Shown here piece by piece: positions 21,874-30,938 of a DNA stretch of 64,000 nucleotides (its first letter is position 1; every line of letters begins with the position of its first letter). The position numbers were made by a program, and so were the translations under genes. The stretch comes from Odoribacter laneus YIT 12061 (GTDB lineage Bacteria > Bacteroidota > Bacteroidia > Bacteroidales > Marinifilaceae). The notes under the pieces were generated by a model that was not told the DNA's origin, did no database searches, and saw nothing but the letters and a program-made list of their open reading frames with translations. The stretch covers positions 519,872 through 583,871 of the forward strand of contig NZ_JH594596.1 in the NCBI RefSeq assembly GCF_000243215.1, read 5' to 3'.

Positions 21874-23454
21874 ATGAAAAAGTGGATAGTACTATTTTTA
21901 CTCTTGGAGGGTGTTGTCGGTTATGCTGTGGAGTATAAGACCCGTTTGGTGGTGGGAATTACGATCGATCAGTTTTACCCGGAATGGTTGACCATGTATC
22001 GGAATGATTTAAGAGAAGGGGGATTGAGGCGTCTTATGCAGCAGGGAAAAAAAGTGATGGCCGATTACGATTATCTTTACACCCAGACAGGAGTAGACCA
22101 GGCAAGTATTTATACCGGAGTGTTACCGGTAGAACACGGTATCATCTCTCATGATTGGTATGATCGTTTGCGGAAGAGGAGGGAAAATAATGTTAAGACA
22201 AGAGATTTCTCCGAGATCGGAGGAAGTTTTGCTGCTGGGTATGCTCCCGTTCAGCTTCAGGCGATGACTTTAGGATGCGCTATGAAGAAAGAAAATATTT
22301 TTTCCAAAGTGTATAGTATCGCTATGAATCCGGAAGATGCTGTGTTGAGCGGAGGAACATGTGCTGATATGGCTTTTTGGTTCAATGAGAATAGTGGGAC
22401 GTGGGTATCTTCTGACTTTTATGCCGATTCGCTTCCTGCCTGGTTGAAAAATTATAATACCGTTGTAGAGAGCGATTTCTTTATCCGGAGAGGATGGATG
22501 CCTTTGGCAGAAGAAGAAAACAGTACGACATCCTTGAAATTTAAAAATAAACTGGGGGGAAGAAATAGCTTTTTCTATGATATTATGCAGGCCAAACGGA
22601 AGTTCGATACCTATCGGGTGTTAAAAGCGACTCCTTATGCCAATACGTTGGTGGAGCAACTGGCTGAAAAATTGATTGCAGAGACAAGTTTGGGGAGAGA
22701 TAACGATGCGGATTTATTGGCCTTGACTTTTTCTGCTTTGGATTACATGAACCGGGATTTCGGGGTATATGCCCGGGAATTTCGGGATATGGTGCTTCGT
22801 TTGGACCGGGATCTGGAGAAATTATTCGACTTATTGGATACGAAAGTCGGAAAAGAAAATTATACTGTATTTCTCACTTTCTCGGAAGCCCGGGAGTTGT
22901 TACCGGAGGAGTTGAGTGAAATGCGGATACAGGGAGGATATTTCAGTATTTTTAAATCTGTGGCTTTATTAAAGTCTTATATGAGTCTTGTGTATGGAGA
23001 GGGCGACTGGATTGCCGATTATGATGCGGGACAGATTTATTTGGACCGGGAATTGGTGGAAAGGAATCATATTTCATTGAAAGAGATGCAGGATAAAGTG
23101 GCCGATTTTATGATTGAATTCGAAGGGGTCTCTAAAGTGTTGACGGCTTATTCTTTAACCCGGAATGCTTTTTCTCACGGTTCGGAAATGCTGATGCAGA
23201 ATGCCTATTCCCAAAAGCGGAGCGGAGATGTGCTGTTTTGTTTGCAGCCGGCTTGGGTCCCCGATCTGAAAGACAGAGAGGATAATTATTTCCGCTATAG
23301 CAAACGGAATAAAGTGCCGCTGTATTTTTATGGGGCAGGCATAAATGCACCCTTGTCAGGAGAGTGTCGTATCGCAGATATTTTACCTACTTTGTGTCAG
23401 ATTATGGGTATTACGCCTCCTTATACGGCTAAGGGAAAAGCACTCTTTCAGTAA
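21874..23454 (+). CDS. PafA-like alkaline phosphatase superfamily protein, metal site degenerate
   Basis: A 526-residue protein starting at MKKWIVLF, with a signal peptide (1-18). The fold is that of type I phosphodiesterase/PafA: VVGITIDQF with Asp32, YTQTGVDQASIYTG (69-82), GIISHDWYD, a DLLALTFSALDYM segment with Asp290, and a C-terminal KVPLYFYG. Four expected metal ligands are replaced: the His four after Asp290 is Arg294, the DH pair of the TADHG motif is SE (337-338, TFSEA), and the final HG...H segment is gone. It is probably exported but not an ordinary phosphatase. Confidence 0.75.
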   Translation: MKKWIVLFLLLEGVVGYAVEYKTRLVVGITIDQFYPEWLTMYRNDLREGGLRRLMQQGKKVMADYDYLYTQTGVDQASIYTGVLPVEHGIISHDWYDRLRKRRENNVKTRDFSEIGGSFAAGYAPVQLQAMTLGCAMKKENIFSKVYSIAMNPEDAVLSGGTCADMAFWFNENSGTWVSSDFYADSLPAWLKNYNTVVESDFFIRRGWMPLAEEENSTTSLKFKNKLGGRNSFFYDIMQAKRKFDTYRVLKATPYANTLVEQLAEKLIAETSLGRDNDADLLALTFSALDYMNRDFGVYAREFRDMVLRLDRDLEKLFDLLDTKVGKENYTVFLTFSEARELLPEELSEMRIQGGYFSIFKSVALLKSYMSLVYGEGDWIADYDAGQIYLDRELVERNHISLKEMQDKVADFMIEFEGVSKVLTAYSLTRNAFSHGSEMLMQNAYSQKRSGDVLFCLQPAWVPDLKDREDNYFRYSKRNKVPLYFYGAGINAPLSGECRIADILPTLCQIMGITPPYTAKGKALFQ

Positions 23455-23462
23455 AGAGTGCT
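23439..23462. terminator. hairpin shared by two convergent stop codons
   Basis: AGCACTCTTT (23439-23448) pairs perfectly with AAAGAGTGCT (23453-23462). The PafA-like stop (23452-23454) and the last bases of gldE lie within or at the edge of the stem. Confidence 0.65.
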
Positions 23463-24783
23463 ATGCCGGTTTTTCCGGTAGAGAAGGAGTACTGTTTTCG
23501 TATTTGATTTTCTTAATCCGTCGGTTGTCGACATCCAGAATGGTAAACTTGTGTTCTTTGTAGGTAATGATGTCGTTCTTCTTGGGAAGTTCTCCTTTGA
23601 TTTCCAAAATAAGGCCTGCTAAGGTATCGGCTTCACCTTCGATATCTTCAAAGCTGTTATCCTCTAAGCCCGTTATCTTTTCGAAATCGTTCAATAGCGT
23701 ATGTCCTTCAAAAATAAAGGCATTGTTTTTGATTTTGATATACATCCTTTCTTTTTCGTCTGTTTCGTCGTTGATTTCTCCGACGATTTCCTCCAAAATA
23801 TCCTCCATGGTGACAATGCCCGAAGTACCGCCGTATTCGTCGACGACGATAGCCAAATGAACTTTTTTGGATTGGAATTCTTCCAGTAAGTCGTTGATCT
23901 TTTTGGTTTCCGGTACAAAGTAGGCCGGACGGATAAGGCTTTGCCATTTAAATTCCTCCGTTTCACCCAAATAAGGCAGTAAATCTTTAATATAGAGAAT
24001 TCCTACGATATTATCCAGATTTTCGTCATAAACGGGCATACGGGAATAGCCGTGTTCAACAATCATTTCTTTAATGTGGTTGAAACGGTCTTCCTGATCG
24101 ATTGCAATGACGTTAATACGGGGTTGAATGATGTCGATCGCATAAATATTGCTAAAACGGACGATGCCTTCCAGAATATCCTTTTCTTCATTGATTTCCG
24201 AGTCCTTTGTCAGCTCCAGCGCCTTGGAAAGCTGATCGATAGAAATACTGTCTTTTTTGGCAATTCTTTTGCTGATGATAGAAGTGGAACCGATTAACAA
24301 TGCCGATATAGGCCGGAACAAAAATCCTAAAAAAGTCAGAGGAGCCGCCATATGAATAGCCATGGACATAGCCGAACGATTGGCATACAATTTGGGAATG
24401 ATTTCTCCGAAAAGAAGGATAACAAACGTCACGACAACGACTTGTATAAAAAAGCCCAGCAATGGATTGAAAGAGAAATCAAACAGGGAATCCACCAGAT
24501 AGGAAGAGAGGATAACGATACCTACGTTTACAAAATTGTTTGAGATCAGTATTGTAGCCAGTAGTTTTTCCGGCTTTTTGTATAGATTACAAACTTTTTC
24601 ATATCCTTTTTGCCGGAGTTCCTCCAATTGTCCGGGGGTAAGAGAAAAATAAGCTACTTCCGAGCCGGATATTGCTGCCGAGGAGAAAAGCAGCAGTAAG
24701 AGAATAATAATGTAAATTAAATCGATAAAATTAAACGGGCCGATCGTGTTGTCCGCGACGGCACAGATAAGTTCAGTTTCCAA
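23461..24783 (-). CDS. gldE: GldE-like CNNM/CBS/CorC membrane protein
   Basis: A 440-residue protein: CNNM (DUF21) membrane domain with about four spans (20-42, 68-88, 105-130, 140-165), two CBS domains (about 205-330, with VHLAIVVDEYGGTSGIVTMEDILEEIVGEI) and a C-terminal CorC_HlyC domain. The family is implicated in Mg/Co transport or resistance. In Bacteroidota the member next to ssb is called GldE after gliding gene clusters, although non-gliding species keep it. The start is TTG: an in-frame stop lies two codons upstream and there is no ATG before the first span. It follows ssb on the same strand. Confidence 0.85.
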   Translation of the reverse strand: METELICAVADNTIGPFNFIDLIYIIILLLLLFSSAAISGSEVAYFSLTPGQLEELRQKGYEKVCNLYKKPEKLLATILISNNFVNVGIVILSSYLVDSLFDFSFNPLLGFFIQVVVVTFVILLFGEIIPKLYANRSAMSMAIHMAAPLTFLGFLFRPISALLIGSTSIISKRIAKKDSISIDQLSKALELTKDSEINEEKDILEGIVRFSNIYAIDIIQPRINVIAIDQEDRFNHIKEMIVEHGYSRMPVYDENLDNIVGILYIKDLLPYLGETEEFKWQSLIRPAYFVPETKKINDLLEEFQSKKVHLAIVVDEYGGTSGIVTMEDILEEIVGEINDETDEKERMYIKIKNNAFIFEGHTLLNDFEKITGLEDNSFEDIEGEADTLAGLILEIKGELPKKNDIITYKEHKFTILDVDNRRIKKIKYENSTPSLPEKPA

Positions 24784-24963
24784 AATTTATATTATTAGTT
24801 AAACATCAAGCATCTGCAAAATTTGTATCGACAAATTTTAAATTTTTAGAGGAGGTTCAAAAGGACTTTTGAGCAGATTCGCGACTTTTCACATCTGATC
24901 TGCGATATCTCCCCCAAGGGAAAACTTTCCCTTGAAGGAGTACCTCTATAAATTTAGTTCGTT
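24784..24963 (-). ncRNA. highly structured stretch between ssb and gldE (candidate RNA element)
   Basis: Five inverted repeats in 180 nt. An outer stem 24840-24852 / 24943-24955 encloses three hairpins at 24858-24871, 24873-24903 and 24915-24934 (the last a 9-bp perfect stem). A fifth hairpin (24818-24839, 9 bp, loop ATCG) follows outside. Read on the minus strand this is a multi-branched element in the 5' leader of gldE. It matches no riboswitch consensus known to me. Confidence 0.45.
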
Positions 24964-25395
24964 TTAGAACGGCAGATCGTCACTGTCGTCGGGCGCTGCA
25001 GCATTCATGGGTGCAGAGGGAGCTGTACTGGCGCCGGGAGCCCGGTTGGGCATATCGGCACCTTCCTGACGGCCGAAAGACAACATCTGCATATTGTCGG
25101 CGTAAATTTCAGTAGTATATCTTTTTACTCCATTTTGATCATCCCAGGAACGAGTACGGATTCGGCCTTCAATATACAGGCGCATTCCTTTTTTGACATA
25201 TTTTTCTACGATTTCGGCCAAGCCTCGCCACAACACAATATTGTGCCATTCCGTCTGGTCTACTTTTTCCCCATTCTTATTTTTGTAGCTTTCTGTGGTT
25301 GCCAGCCGTAAATTCGCAACAGCCACACCACCGTCCAGATACCGAACCTCAGGATCGGCTCCGACATTTCCTATTAAAATTACTTTATTCACCAT
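24964..25395 (-). CDS. ssb: single-stranded DNA-binding protein
   Basis: A 143-residue SSB. The OB fold (1-105) begins [22 protein letters not shown] and includes the WHNIVLW segment; then a short Pro/Ala-rich linker and the acidic tip DDSDDLPF that docks replication and repair enzymes. Family length is typical. It precedes gldE, the conserved order in Bacteroidota. Confidence 0.97.
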   Translation of the reverse strand: MVNKVILIGNVGADPEVRYLDGGVAVANLRLATTESYKNKNGEKVDQTEWHNIVLWRGLAEIVEKYVKKGMRLYIEGRIRTRSWDDQNGVKRYTTEIYADNMQMLSFGRQEGADMPNRAPGASTAPSAPMNAAAPDDSDDLPF

Positions 25396-25621
25396 AATCA
25401 GCCGGTTTAAATTTTACACAAGTTACGAAAAAAACAGCTATTTTATAAGCGATTTCAATCAAAAAATTATTGAAAGGCGAATTTAATAATAAATTATGGG
25501 ATTCGGAAAGTTCGGGAAAAATTTTTATACGAAACAGAAAAATAGATGAATTGTAAAATAGAATACATACATAAAGCTCCAATGAAAAGTAAACATTTAT
25601 AAAAAGAAAGGAAAACGATAA

Positions 25622-25969
25622 ATGGAAAAATTTCCACCGATAGATACCACTTACTTTTATACTTATGAGTGTGTAGAGCCTTATAACAAATTTTTTTATC
25701 GGACGATAGAGGAGATTAAAATGACTTCAACATCCATTTATTGTTTGTTGCGTTATGGTTTGAAGAGTGACCCGGATGTCGTAAAGGATGAGTACACTTT
25801 TGTCACGATTAATCGGAAGAGCGGGACTGTAGAAGAATTCAGCATTCCGTGTGAATCGGGAATGACCCCTATTGGGTATGGGCTTAAGGATGATATGCAG
25901 GAGAAAATCCAACCCTTCCTCTTTTTTAAGAAAAAAGCTCATTACGGTGTAAGGGTATTTGGTTTATAG
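25622..25969 (+). CDS. hypothetical protein, 115 aa
   Basis: No family recognised. The protein is soluble, rich in aromatic residues (YFYTYECVEPYNKFFY at 11-26), with a middle that looks strand-rich (TFVTINRKSGTVEEFSIP). It stands alone between ssb and HU, preceded by an A-rich leader. The following 240 nt (25970-26210) carry no gene. Codon use resembles neighbouring genes, so it is probably a real lineage-specific protein. Confidence 0.55.
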   Translation: MEKFPPIDTTYFYTYECVEPYNKFFYRTIEEIKMTSTSIYCLLRYGLKSDPDVVKDEYTFVTINRKSGTVEEFSIPCESGMTPIGYGLKDDMQEKIQPFLFFKKKAHYGVRVFGL

Positions 25970-26148
25970 GGGGGATGAAATTTAAATGTTTGGACATGTA
26001 AGCGAACGGGTCTGTTTTGTTATGCTGCTTGAAGAATCTCTGTTTCATTTTGTGCTATTTGGGAGGTTTATTCATTCTAACTTAGGGGGAATCTGCATTT
26101 TTTAATGAAAAAATTCAAAGGTTTGTTTCTTTGTTTGAGGAAAAGGCT

Positions 26149-26156
26149 TATATTTG
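26149..26156 (+). promoter_or_regulatory. -7 promoter element of the HU gene
   Basis: TATATTTG, a perfect TAnnTTTG box, 57 nt before the HU start, with several TTTG copies upstream (26122-26137). Confidence 0.55.
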
Positions 26157-26212
26157 CAGACTGAAAACAAATGAAAAGAAATAAATTATTGAATATTAAA
26201 TATTTATAGAAA

Positions 26213-26500
26213 ATGACTAAAGCGGATATTGTTAACGAAATTTCGAAAACAACCGGGATTGAGAAAGTAGCGGTGCAGGCTACAGTAGAGGCTTTCATGG
26301 AGTCAATAAAGAATTCCGTAGTTGGTGGTAAAAATGTGTATTTGAGAGGATTCGGTAGTTTTGTCGTAAAGAAAAGAGCAGAGAAAACAGCCCGGAATAT
26401 TTCAAAGAACGTAACCATTAAAATTCCAGAACACTTCATTCCTTCATTTAAACCTTCTAAGAGTTTTGTGACAGAAGTTAAGGGTAAAGTAAAAAAATAA
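26213..26500 (+). CDS. HU/IHF-family DNA-binding protein
   Basis: A 95-residue histone-like protein. The start MTKADIVNEISKTTGIE and the core VYLRGFGSFVVKKRAEKTARN (45-65) are typical of HU beta-arms; the arm has IKIPEHFIPSFKPSK, where the Pro that intercalates in DNA is expected. It dimerises to bend DNA. It opens a conserved cluster: HU gene, 29-residue basic peptide, then rng. Confidence 0.95.
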   Translation: MTKADIVNEISKTTGIEKVAVQATVEAFMESIKNSVVGGKNVYLRGFGSFVVKKRAEKTARNISKNVTIKIPEHFIPSFKPSKSFVTEVKGKVKK

Positions 26501-26514
26501 GAAAGGAGTAGATT

Positions 26515-26604
26515 ATGCCAAGCGGTAAAAAAAGGAAAAGACATAAGATGGCTACTCACAAACGCAAAAAAAGATTGAGAAAGAATCGTCATAAGAAGAG
26601 ATAG
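26515..26604 (+). CDS. 29-residue very basic peptide (ribosomal-protein-like)
   Basis: ATG at 26515 is preceded by GAAAGGAG, a good ribosome-binding site, and starts 14 nt after the HU stop. The peptide begins MPSGKKRKRHK and holds 17 Lys/Arg and 3 His in 29 residues. Peptides of this kind sit between HU and rng in many Bacteroidota and are often missed. Composition suggests an rRNA-binding ribosomal protein; a Bacteroidota-specific small ribosomal protein (bL38-like or THX-like) is possible but I cannot match it by sequence. Confidence 0.8.
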   Translation: MPSGKKRKRHKMATHKRKKRLRKNRHKKR

Positions 26605-26628
26605 TCAGCGTTTGTGAGGTGCGAAGAT

Positions 26629-26662
26629 AAACCTAAAGAACCGGAGTTCTTTAGGTTTATTT
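26629..26662 (+). terminator. terminator after the HU / basic peptide genes
   Basis: A 13-bp perfect stem (26629-26641 / 26646-26658, loop CGGA) is followed by a T-rich run. It ends or attenuates the HU transcript before rng. Confidence 0.8.
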
Positions 26663-26746
26663 AATTATAAAAATGAAACCGGAAAAATAGTTCCGGCGTT
26701 TCCGTAAGACTTCTAACCGACATGGACTTATAAGGAGTGTTTATCG

Positions 26747-28291
26747 ATGAACAGTGAGTTAGTTATTGATGTCAGGGCAGATGAAATTATCATCGCTTTG
26801 TTGAGAGAGAAAAAACTGGTTGAACTGACGAAGGAGAAAACGAGTGTTCAGTTTGCAGTGGGAGATATTTACCTCGGGAAGGTTAAGAAAATTATGCCCG
26901 GGTTAAATGCAGCTTTTGTAAATGTCGGGTATGAGAAAGATGCTTTCCTGCATTATTTGGATTTAAGTCCGCAGTTCCATTCGCTGGATAGCTATATTAA
27001 ACAGTGCATCGCCCGGAAAGGTTTGCCTGTTGCTAAACTGAAGCTGGAACCGGAGATTAGTAAAGTCGGAAAAATTTCCGATATTTTGACAGTCGGTCAA
27101 TGGGTGGCCGTGCAGGTGGCAAAAGAACCCATTTCTACAAAAGGACCGCGGCTTACTTCGGAATTGAGTATTGCCGGACGGAACTTAGTACTCATGCCTT
27201 TTTCCGAAAAGGTATCCGTTTCTCAAAAGATCAAGTCGCCTGAGGAACGGAAAAGGTTAAAACGACTTATCGAAAGTATCAGGCCTAAAAACTATGGGGT
27301 GATTGTCCGGACGGTGGCCGAAGGGAAAAAAGTGGCACAGTTTGATAGTGAACTCAAGGAATTGGTGGAAAGGTTTGAAACGGCTTTTAAACATATACGG
27401 GATATAGAACCCCCGAAATTGATTTTAGGCGAGATTGATCGTACCAGTGCTTTTCTGCGGGATATATTGAATCCTTCTTTTGAGAATATTTATGTAAATG
27501 ATATTACCTTGAGTAAAGAAATCAGACATTTTCTGAGTACGATTGCCCCGGAAAAAGAGGATATCGTCAAATATGTCTCTCCGGAAATCCCTATTCTCGA
27601 TCATTTCGGCGTGGATAAGCAAATCAAATCTTCTTTGGGAAAGACCGTTTCGTTTAAAAACGGGGCTTATCTGATTATTGAGCATACGGAAGCTTTCCAT
27701 GTGATCGACGTGAATAGCGGAAACCGGGCCAAACTGGGAGATGACCAGGAATCAAACGCCCTGGAGGTAAATCTGGCTGCCGCCGAAGAAGTGGCCCGTC
27801 AACTGCAGTTGAGGGATATGGGGGGAATTATTGTCATTGATTTTATCGATATGCAGCAGGCGGAAAACCGGCAGAAATTGTTCGATAAGATGAAGGCCTG
27901 TATGGAAATCGACCGTGCCAAACATACGATCCTGCCCTTGAGTAAGTTCGGTTTGATGCAGATTACCCGCCAGCGGGTCAGACCGGAAATGACGGTAGAT
28001 ACCATGGAAGTATGCCCCGTATGCCACGGTACCGGAAAAGCTGAAGCGGCGATATTGATAATCGACAAAATAGAAGACCAGCTGGAATATATTGCACGCG
28101 AGAAAAAATGTAAAAATATCGTATTAAAAGTACATCCTTTTGTAGGCGCCTATTTGAAGAAAGGATTTTTTTCTTTGCGCTTGAAATGGGCTTTCCGTTA
28201 CCGGATTTCGTTGAAGGTAATAGACGTTCCTTCTTATTATATTTATGAATACCACTTTTATAATCAGTATAAGCGGGAAATTACAGATTGA
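26747..28291 (+). CDS. rng: ribonuclease G (Rne/Rng family)
   Basis: A 514-residue endoribonuclease for rRNA and mRNA processing. The N-terminal S1 domain (about 35-130; GDIYLGKVKKIMPGLNAAFVNVG) is followed by the RNase H-like and DNase I-like core with catalytic Asp321 (FHVIDVNSG) and Asp365 (IIVIDFIDM), and the Zn-link CPVCHGTG (about 423-430). Length fits RNase G without the long scaffold tail of RNase E. Part of the HU-peptide-rng cluster. Confidence 0.95.
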   Translation: MNSELVIDVRADEIIIALLREKKLVELTKEKTSVQFAVGDIYLGKVKKIMPGLNAAFVNVGYEKDAFLHYLDLSPQFHSLDSYIKQCIARKGLPVAKLKLEPEISKVGKISDILTVGQWVAVQVAKEPISTKGPRLTSELSIAGRNLVLMPFSEKVSVSQKIKSPEERKRLKRLIESIRPKNYGVIVRTVAEGKKVAQFDSELKELVERFETAFKHIRDIEPPKLILGEIDRTSAFLRDILNPSFENIYVNDITLSKEIRHFLSTIAPEKEDIVKYVSPEIPILDHFGVDKQIKSSLGKTVSFKNGAYLIIEHTEAFHVIDVNSGNRAKLGDDQESNALEVNLAAAEEVARQLQLRDMGGIIVIDFIDMQQAENRQKLFDKMKACMEIDRAKHTILPLSKFGLMQITRQRVRPEMTVDTMEVCPVCHGTGKAEAAILIIDKIEDQLEYIAREKKCKNIVLKVHPFVGAYLKKGFFSLRLKWAFRYRISLKVIDVPSYYIYEYHFYNQYKREITD

Positions 28292-28309
28292 AAAGGTTGG
28301 AAAAGTTTG

Positions 28310-28510
28310 AATGTAAAAAGTCCGGATGTATAAACGGCTGAGAGTACATTAGACTAGATGGGGACTTCCGCATGAAACTACTCAGCGGGATTTTGCTTTC
28401 CTGACCTATTTTTCTTCCGGCAGAACCGGAGGTCATTTCCCGGGGGATTCCCGGGCAGGTATTTATCCTTCGTCAACTACTGCCTTACTGAAAGGGGGGG
28501 TAATGTTTTC
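28310..28510 (+). ncRNA. candidate structured RNA between rng and dsbD
   Basis: The 376-nt gap 28292-28667 has no gene but several nested hairpins: GCTGAG 28337-28342 / CTCAGC 28381-28386; TGACCT 28402-28407 / AGGTCA 28430-28435 enclosing CCGG / CCGG; CCCGGG 28439-28444 / 28450-28455; and GGCAG / CTGCC (28454-28458 / 28480-28484). GC content is well above that of other gaps here. Size and style would suit a housekeeping RNA such as 6S RNA, but no diagnostic match was found. The strand is a guess. Confidence 0.4.
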
Positions 28511-28604
28511 TGTTGTGGAAGTGAAATCTTATTTCCTGCGAATCGTTTTCATTAATTAAATGTTAAATAGGGAATAGACTTTCGTGTAGGGGAAAAATTA
28601 GTTC

Positions 28605-28612
28605 TATTTTTG
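28605..28612 (+). promoter_or_regulatory. -7 promoter element of dsbD
   Basis: TATTTTTG, a TAnnTTTG match, with TTCG 19 nt upstream near -33; the dsbD ATG is at 28668. Confidence 0.55.
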
Positions 28613-28667
28613 TTTTCGTATAGAAAACGATTGTCAGAAAATTATACATTTAATTATATATTCATTT

Positions 28668-30710
28668 ATGAAAAAAGGATTATTTACTTTTTTGCTGACT
28701 TGTATTTTAGCTGTGATGTCCTTGAGTGCTCAGGTAGAGAATCCGGCCAAATGGACTTTTTCCCGGACGGATTTAGGGAAAGGGGAATACGAGCTGACGA
28801 TGAAAGCAATTTTAGAACCGGGATGGAAAGTGTATTCCATGTTTACGCCGGAAGGAGGACCTTTGGCCACTACTTTGACGTTGAATGAGGAAGGAAAAGG
28901 GGTTGAATTTATCGGGAAAGCTGTCGAAAATGAACCCCAGAAACATTTTGACGAATTGTTCGGAGTAGATGTATGGTATTTTGAAAGCGAATATATCATT
29001 CGGCAGAAGGTGAAAGTAACAGACCCTGCCTTAGCTGTTGTAAAAGGAACCCTGGAATACCAGGTATGCCAGAACGGGCAGTGTATCTTGTTTGATACGG
29101 ATTTTGATATACCCCTTGGCGGACAACAACAGAATGTCAATGAGAAAACGGCGACAGAGCAAATTCAAACAATGCCTGGGGAGAGCAGTAAGGATGAATC
29201 TCTGTGGACATTTTTCTGGTTGGCATTTATAGCTGGTTTAGCTGCTGTCGTTATGCCTTGTGTATTTCCCATGATTCCGATGACGGTTTCTTTCTTTATG
29301 CATGGGGATGCAAATAAAGCGAAAGCGAAAGTGAAAGCTTTGTTTTTCTCTTTTTCGATCATTGCTATTTATACGATATTGGGAGTGGTCGTTTCGATAT
29401 TCTTAGGACCTGATTTTATTAATTGGCTGAGTACAAACTGGGTGCCTAATCTGTTCTTTTTTATTGTTTTTATGATTTTCGCTGCTTCCTTTTTCGGAGC
29501 ATTCGAGATTGTGCTTCCTTCCTGGCTTGTCAACAAGTCCGATAAGCAAGCGGATAAAGGAGGATATATAGGAGCATTTTTTATGGCTTTTACTTTGGTA
29601 TTGGTTTCTTTTTCCTGTACGGCTCCCATTGTCGGAACGGTTTTGGTAGAAGCAGCCCGGGGATCCGTATTACGGCCTATTATCGGAATGCTTGGATTTT
29701 CCTTCGCTGTAGCTTTGCCGTTTGGATTCTTTGCTTTTTTCCCTTCTAAATTGAGTAATTTACCCAAATCGGGAGGATGGCTGAATGCTGTGAAAGTGGT
29801 ATTGGGATTTATTGAAGTGGCCTTGGGGCTGAAATTTTTGATGGTGGCTGATCAGACTTATCATTGGGGATTACTGGACCGGGAAGTATATATTGCTATT
29901 TGGGTGGCTGTATTTACTTTGCAGGGATTGTATTTGATGGGTAAGCTGAAATTTAAAAATGATAGCGATCTGTCGTATATCGGGGTTCCCCGTCTCGCTT
30001 TTATTATTGTTACCTTCGCTTTTGTCGTTTATCTTATTCCCGGGATGTTCGGTGCTCCGTTAAAAGCATTGGCTGGTTATCTGCCTCCTCAGGAGACGAT
30101 AGATTTCGATGTCAACCGGATTGTCAGGGACAATACAAAAGAAATTATAAAAAGCGGGTTGTCTGCCGGAGATCGGAACAGAACCGTGCAGTCGGAGGCC
30201 TGCGAAGAACCCAAATATGCTGATTTTTTGCATTTGCCGCACGGATTGGAAGGGTATTATGATTTCCAGCAAGCACTGAAGTGTGCACGGGCTCAGAATA
30301 AACCTTTGTTTATTGATTTTACCGGCCACGGTTGCGTGAATTGCCGGGAAATGGAACAGTCTGTCTGGTCGGATCCCCGCATTCTGGATATGTTGAAGCA
30401 CGATTATGTAGTGGTAGCTTTGTATGTGGATGATAAAAAGACTTTACCGGAAAACGAATGGTACATTTCGGATTACGATGGAAAACAAAAGAAAACATTA
30501 GGAAAGAAAAATGCAGATTTTCAAATAAAATATTTTCATTCCAATGCCCAGCCGAATTACATCTTGTTGGATAGCCGGGCAGAAGGAGAAGATTTGGAAA
30601 AATATATGCTGATGCCTGCCAGAGGATATGATCTGAACCGGGATGCTTTCTATAACTATCTGAAAGAAGGATTGAAAAAGTTCAAAAGTTTAAATGGTCC
30701 GAAAGTTTGA
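28668..30710 (+). CDS. dsbD: thiol:disulfide interchange protein DsbD
   Basis: A 680-residue inner-membrane protein that carries electrons from cytoplasmic thioredoxin to the periplasm. Signal peptide 1-21; N-terminal immunoglobulin-like domain (about 25-150) with Cys in QVCQNGQCILF; an eight-span membrane domain (about 180-475) with the two conserved cysteines in VVMPCVFPM and FSCTAP; and a C-terminal thioredoxin-like domain with GCVNC (Cys556, Cys559). All redox pairs are present. Monocistronic, followed by a hairpin at 30805. Confidence 0.93.
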   Translation: MKKGLFTFLLTCILAVMSLSAQVENPAKWTFSRTDLGKGEYELTMKAILEPGWKVYSMFTPEGGPLATTLTLNEEGKGVEFIGKAVENEPQKHFDELFGVDVWYFESEYIIRQKVKVTDPALAVVKGTLEYQVCQNGQCILFDTDFDIPLGGQQQNVNEKTATEQIQTMPGESSKDESLWTFFWLAFIAGLAAVVMPCVFPMIPMTVSFFMHGDANKAKAKVKALFFSFSIIAIYTILGVVVSIFLGPDFINWLSTNWVPNLFFFIVFMIFAASFFGAFEIVLPSWLVNKSDKQADKGGYIGAFFMAFTLVLVSFSCTAPIVGTVLVEAARGSVLRPIIGMLGFSFAVALPFGFFAFFPSKLSNLPKSGGWLNAVKVVLGFIEVALGLKFLMVADQTYHWGLLDREVYIAIWVAVFTLQGLYLMGKLKFKNDSDLSYIGVPRLAFIIVTFAFVVYLIPGMFGAPLKALAGYLPPQETIDFDVNRIVRDNTKEIIKSGLSAGDRNRTVQSEACEEPKYADFLHLPHGLEGYYDFQQALKCARAQNKPLFIDFTGHGCVNCREMEQSVWSDPRILDMLKHDYVVVALYVDDKKTLPENEWYISDYDGKQKKTLGKKNADFQIKYFHSNAQPNYILLDSRAEGEDLEKYMLMPARGYDLNRDAFYNYLKEGLKKFKSLNGPKV

Positions 30711-30804
30711 CTATTCAGCTATTGAAATGATTTGAAAGGGGAAGGAGAGAGGAGAATAGAATGTTATGCCTGATGAATATTCAGGAGGCGGTATGCTGGG
30801 AAAT

Positions 30805-30848
30805 GAACTTCCGGTTTTTGGTAAAAAATGATCAGAAACCGGAAGTTC
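30805..30848. terminator. hairpin terminator after dsbD
   Basis: A 13-bp stem (30805-30817 / 30836-30848) with core AACTTCCGGTTT is followed by TGTTTATTTG. The same core forms the hairpin at 113-165. Confidence 0.7.
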
Positions 30849-30938
30849 TGTTTATTTGTGGTGCATTACCCCTGCTGTAAAGGAGAGAAGGGCAAAGTCA
30901 ATTTAACTATTTCTTTTAAAAAAGTTTTCAATTTTGGT

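Noticed and set aside
28335-28390. TPP riboswitch, because of CTGAGAG
   Set aside because: The second conserved part (ACCTGATCTGG-type) and the usual thi genes are missing; dsbD is downstream.
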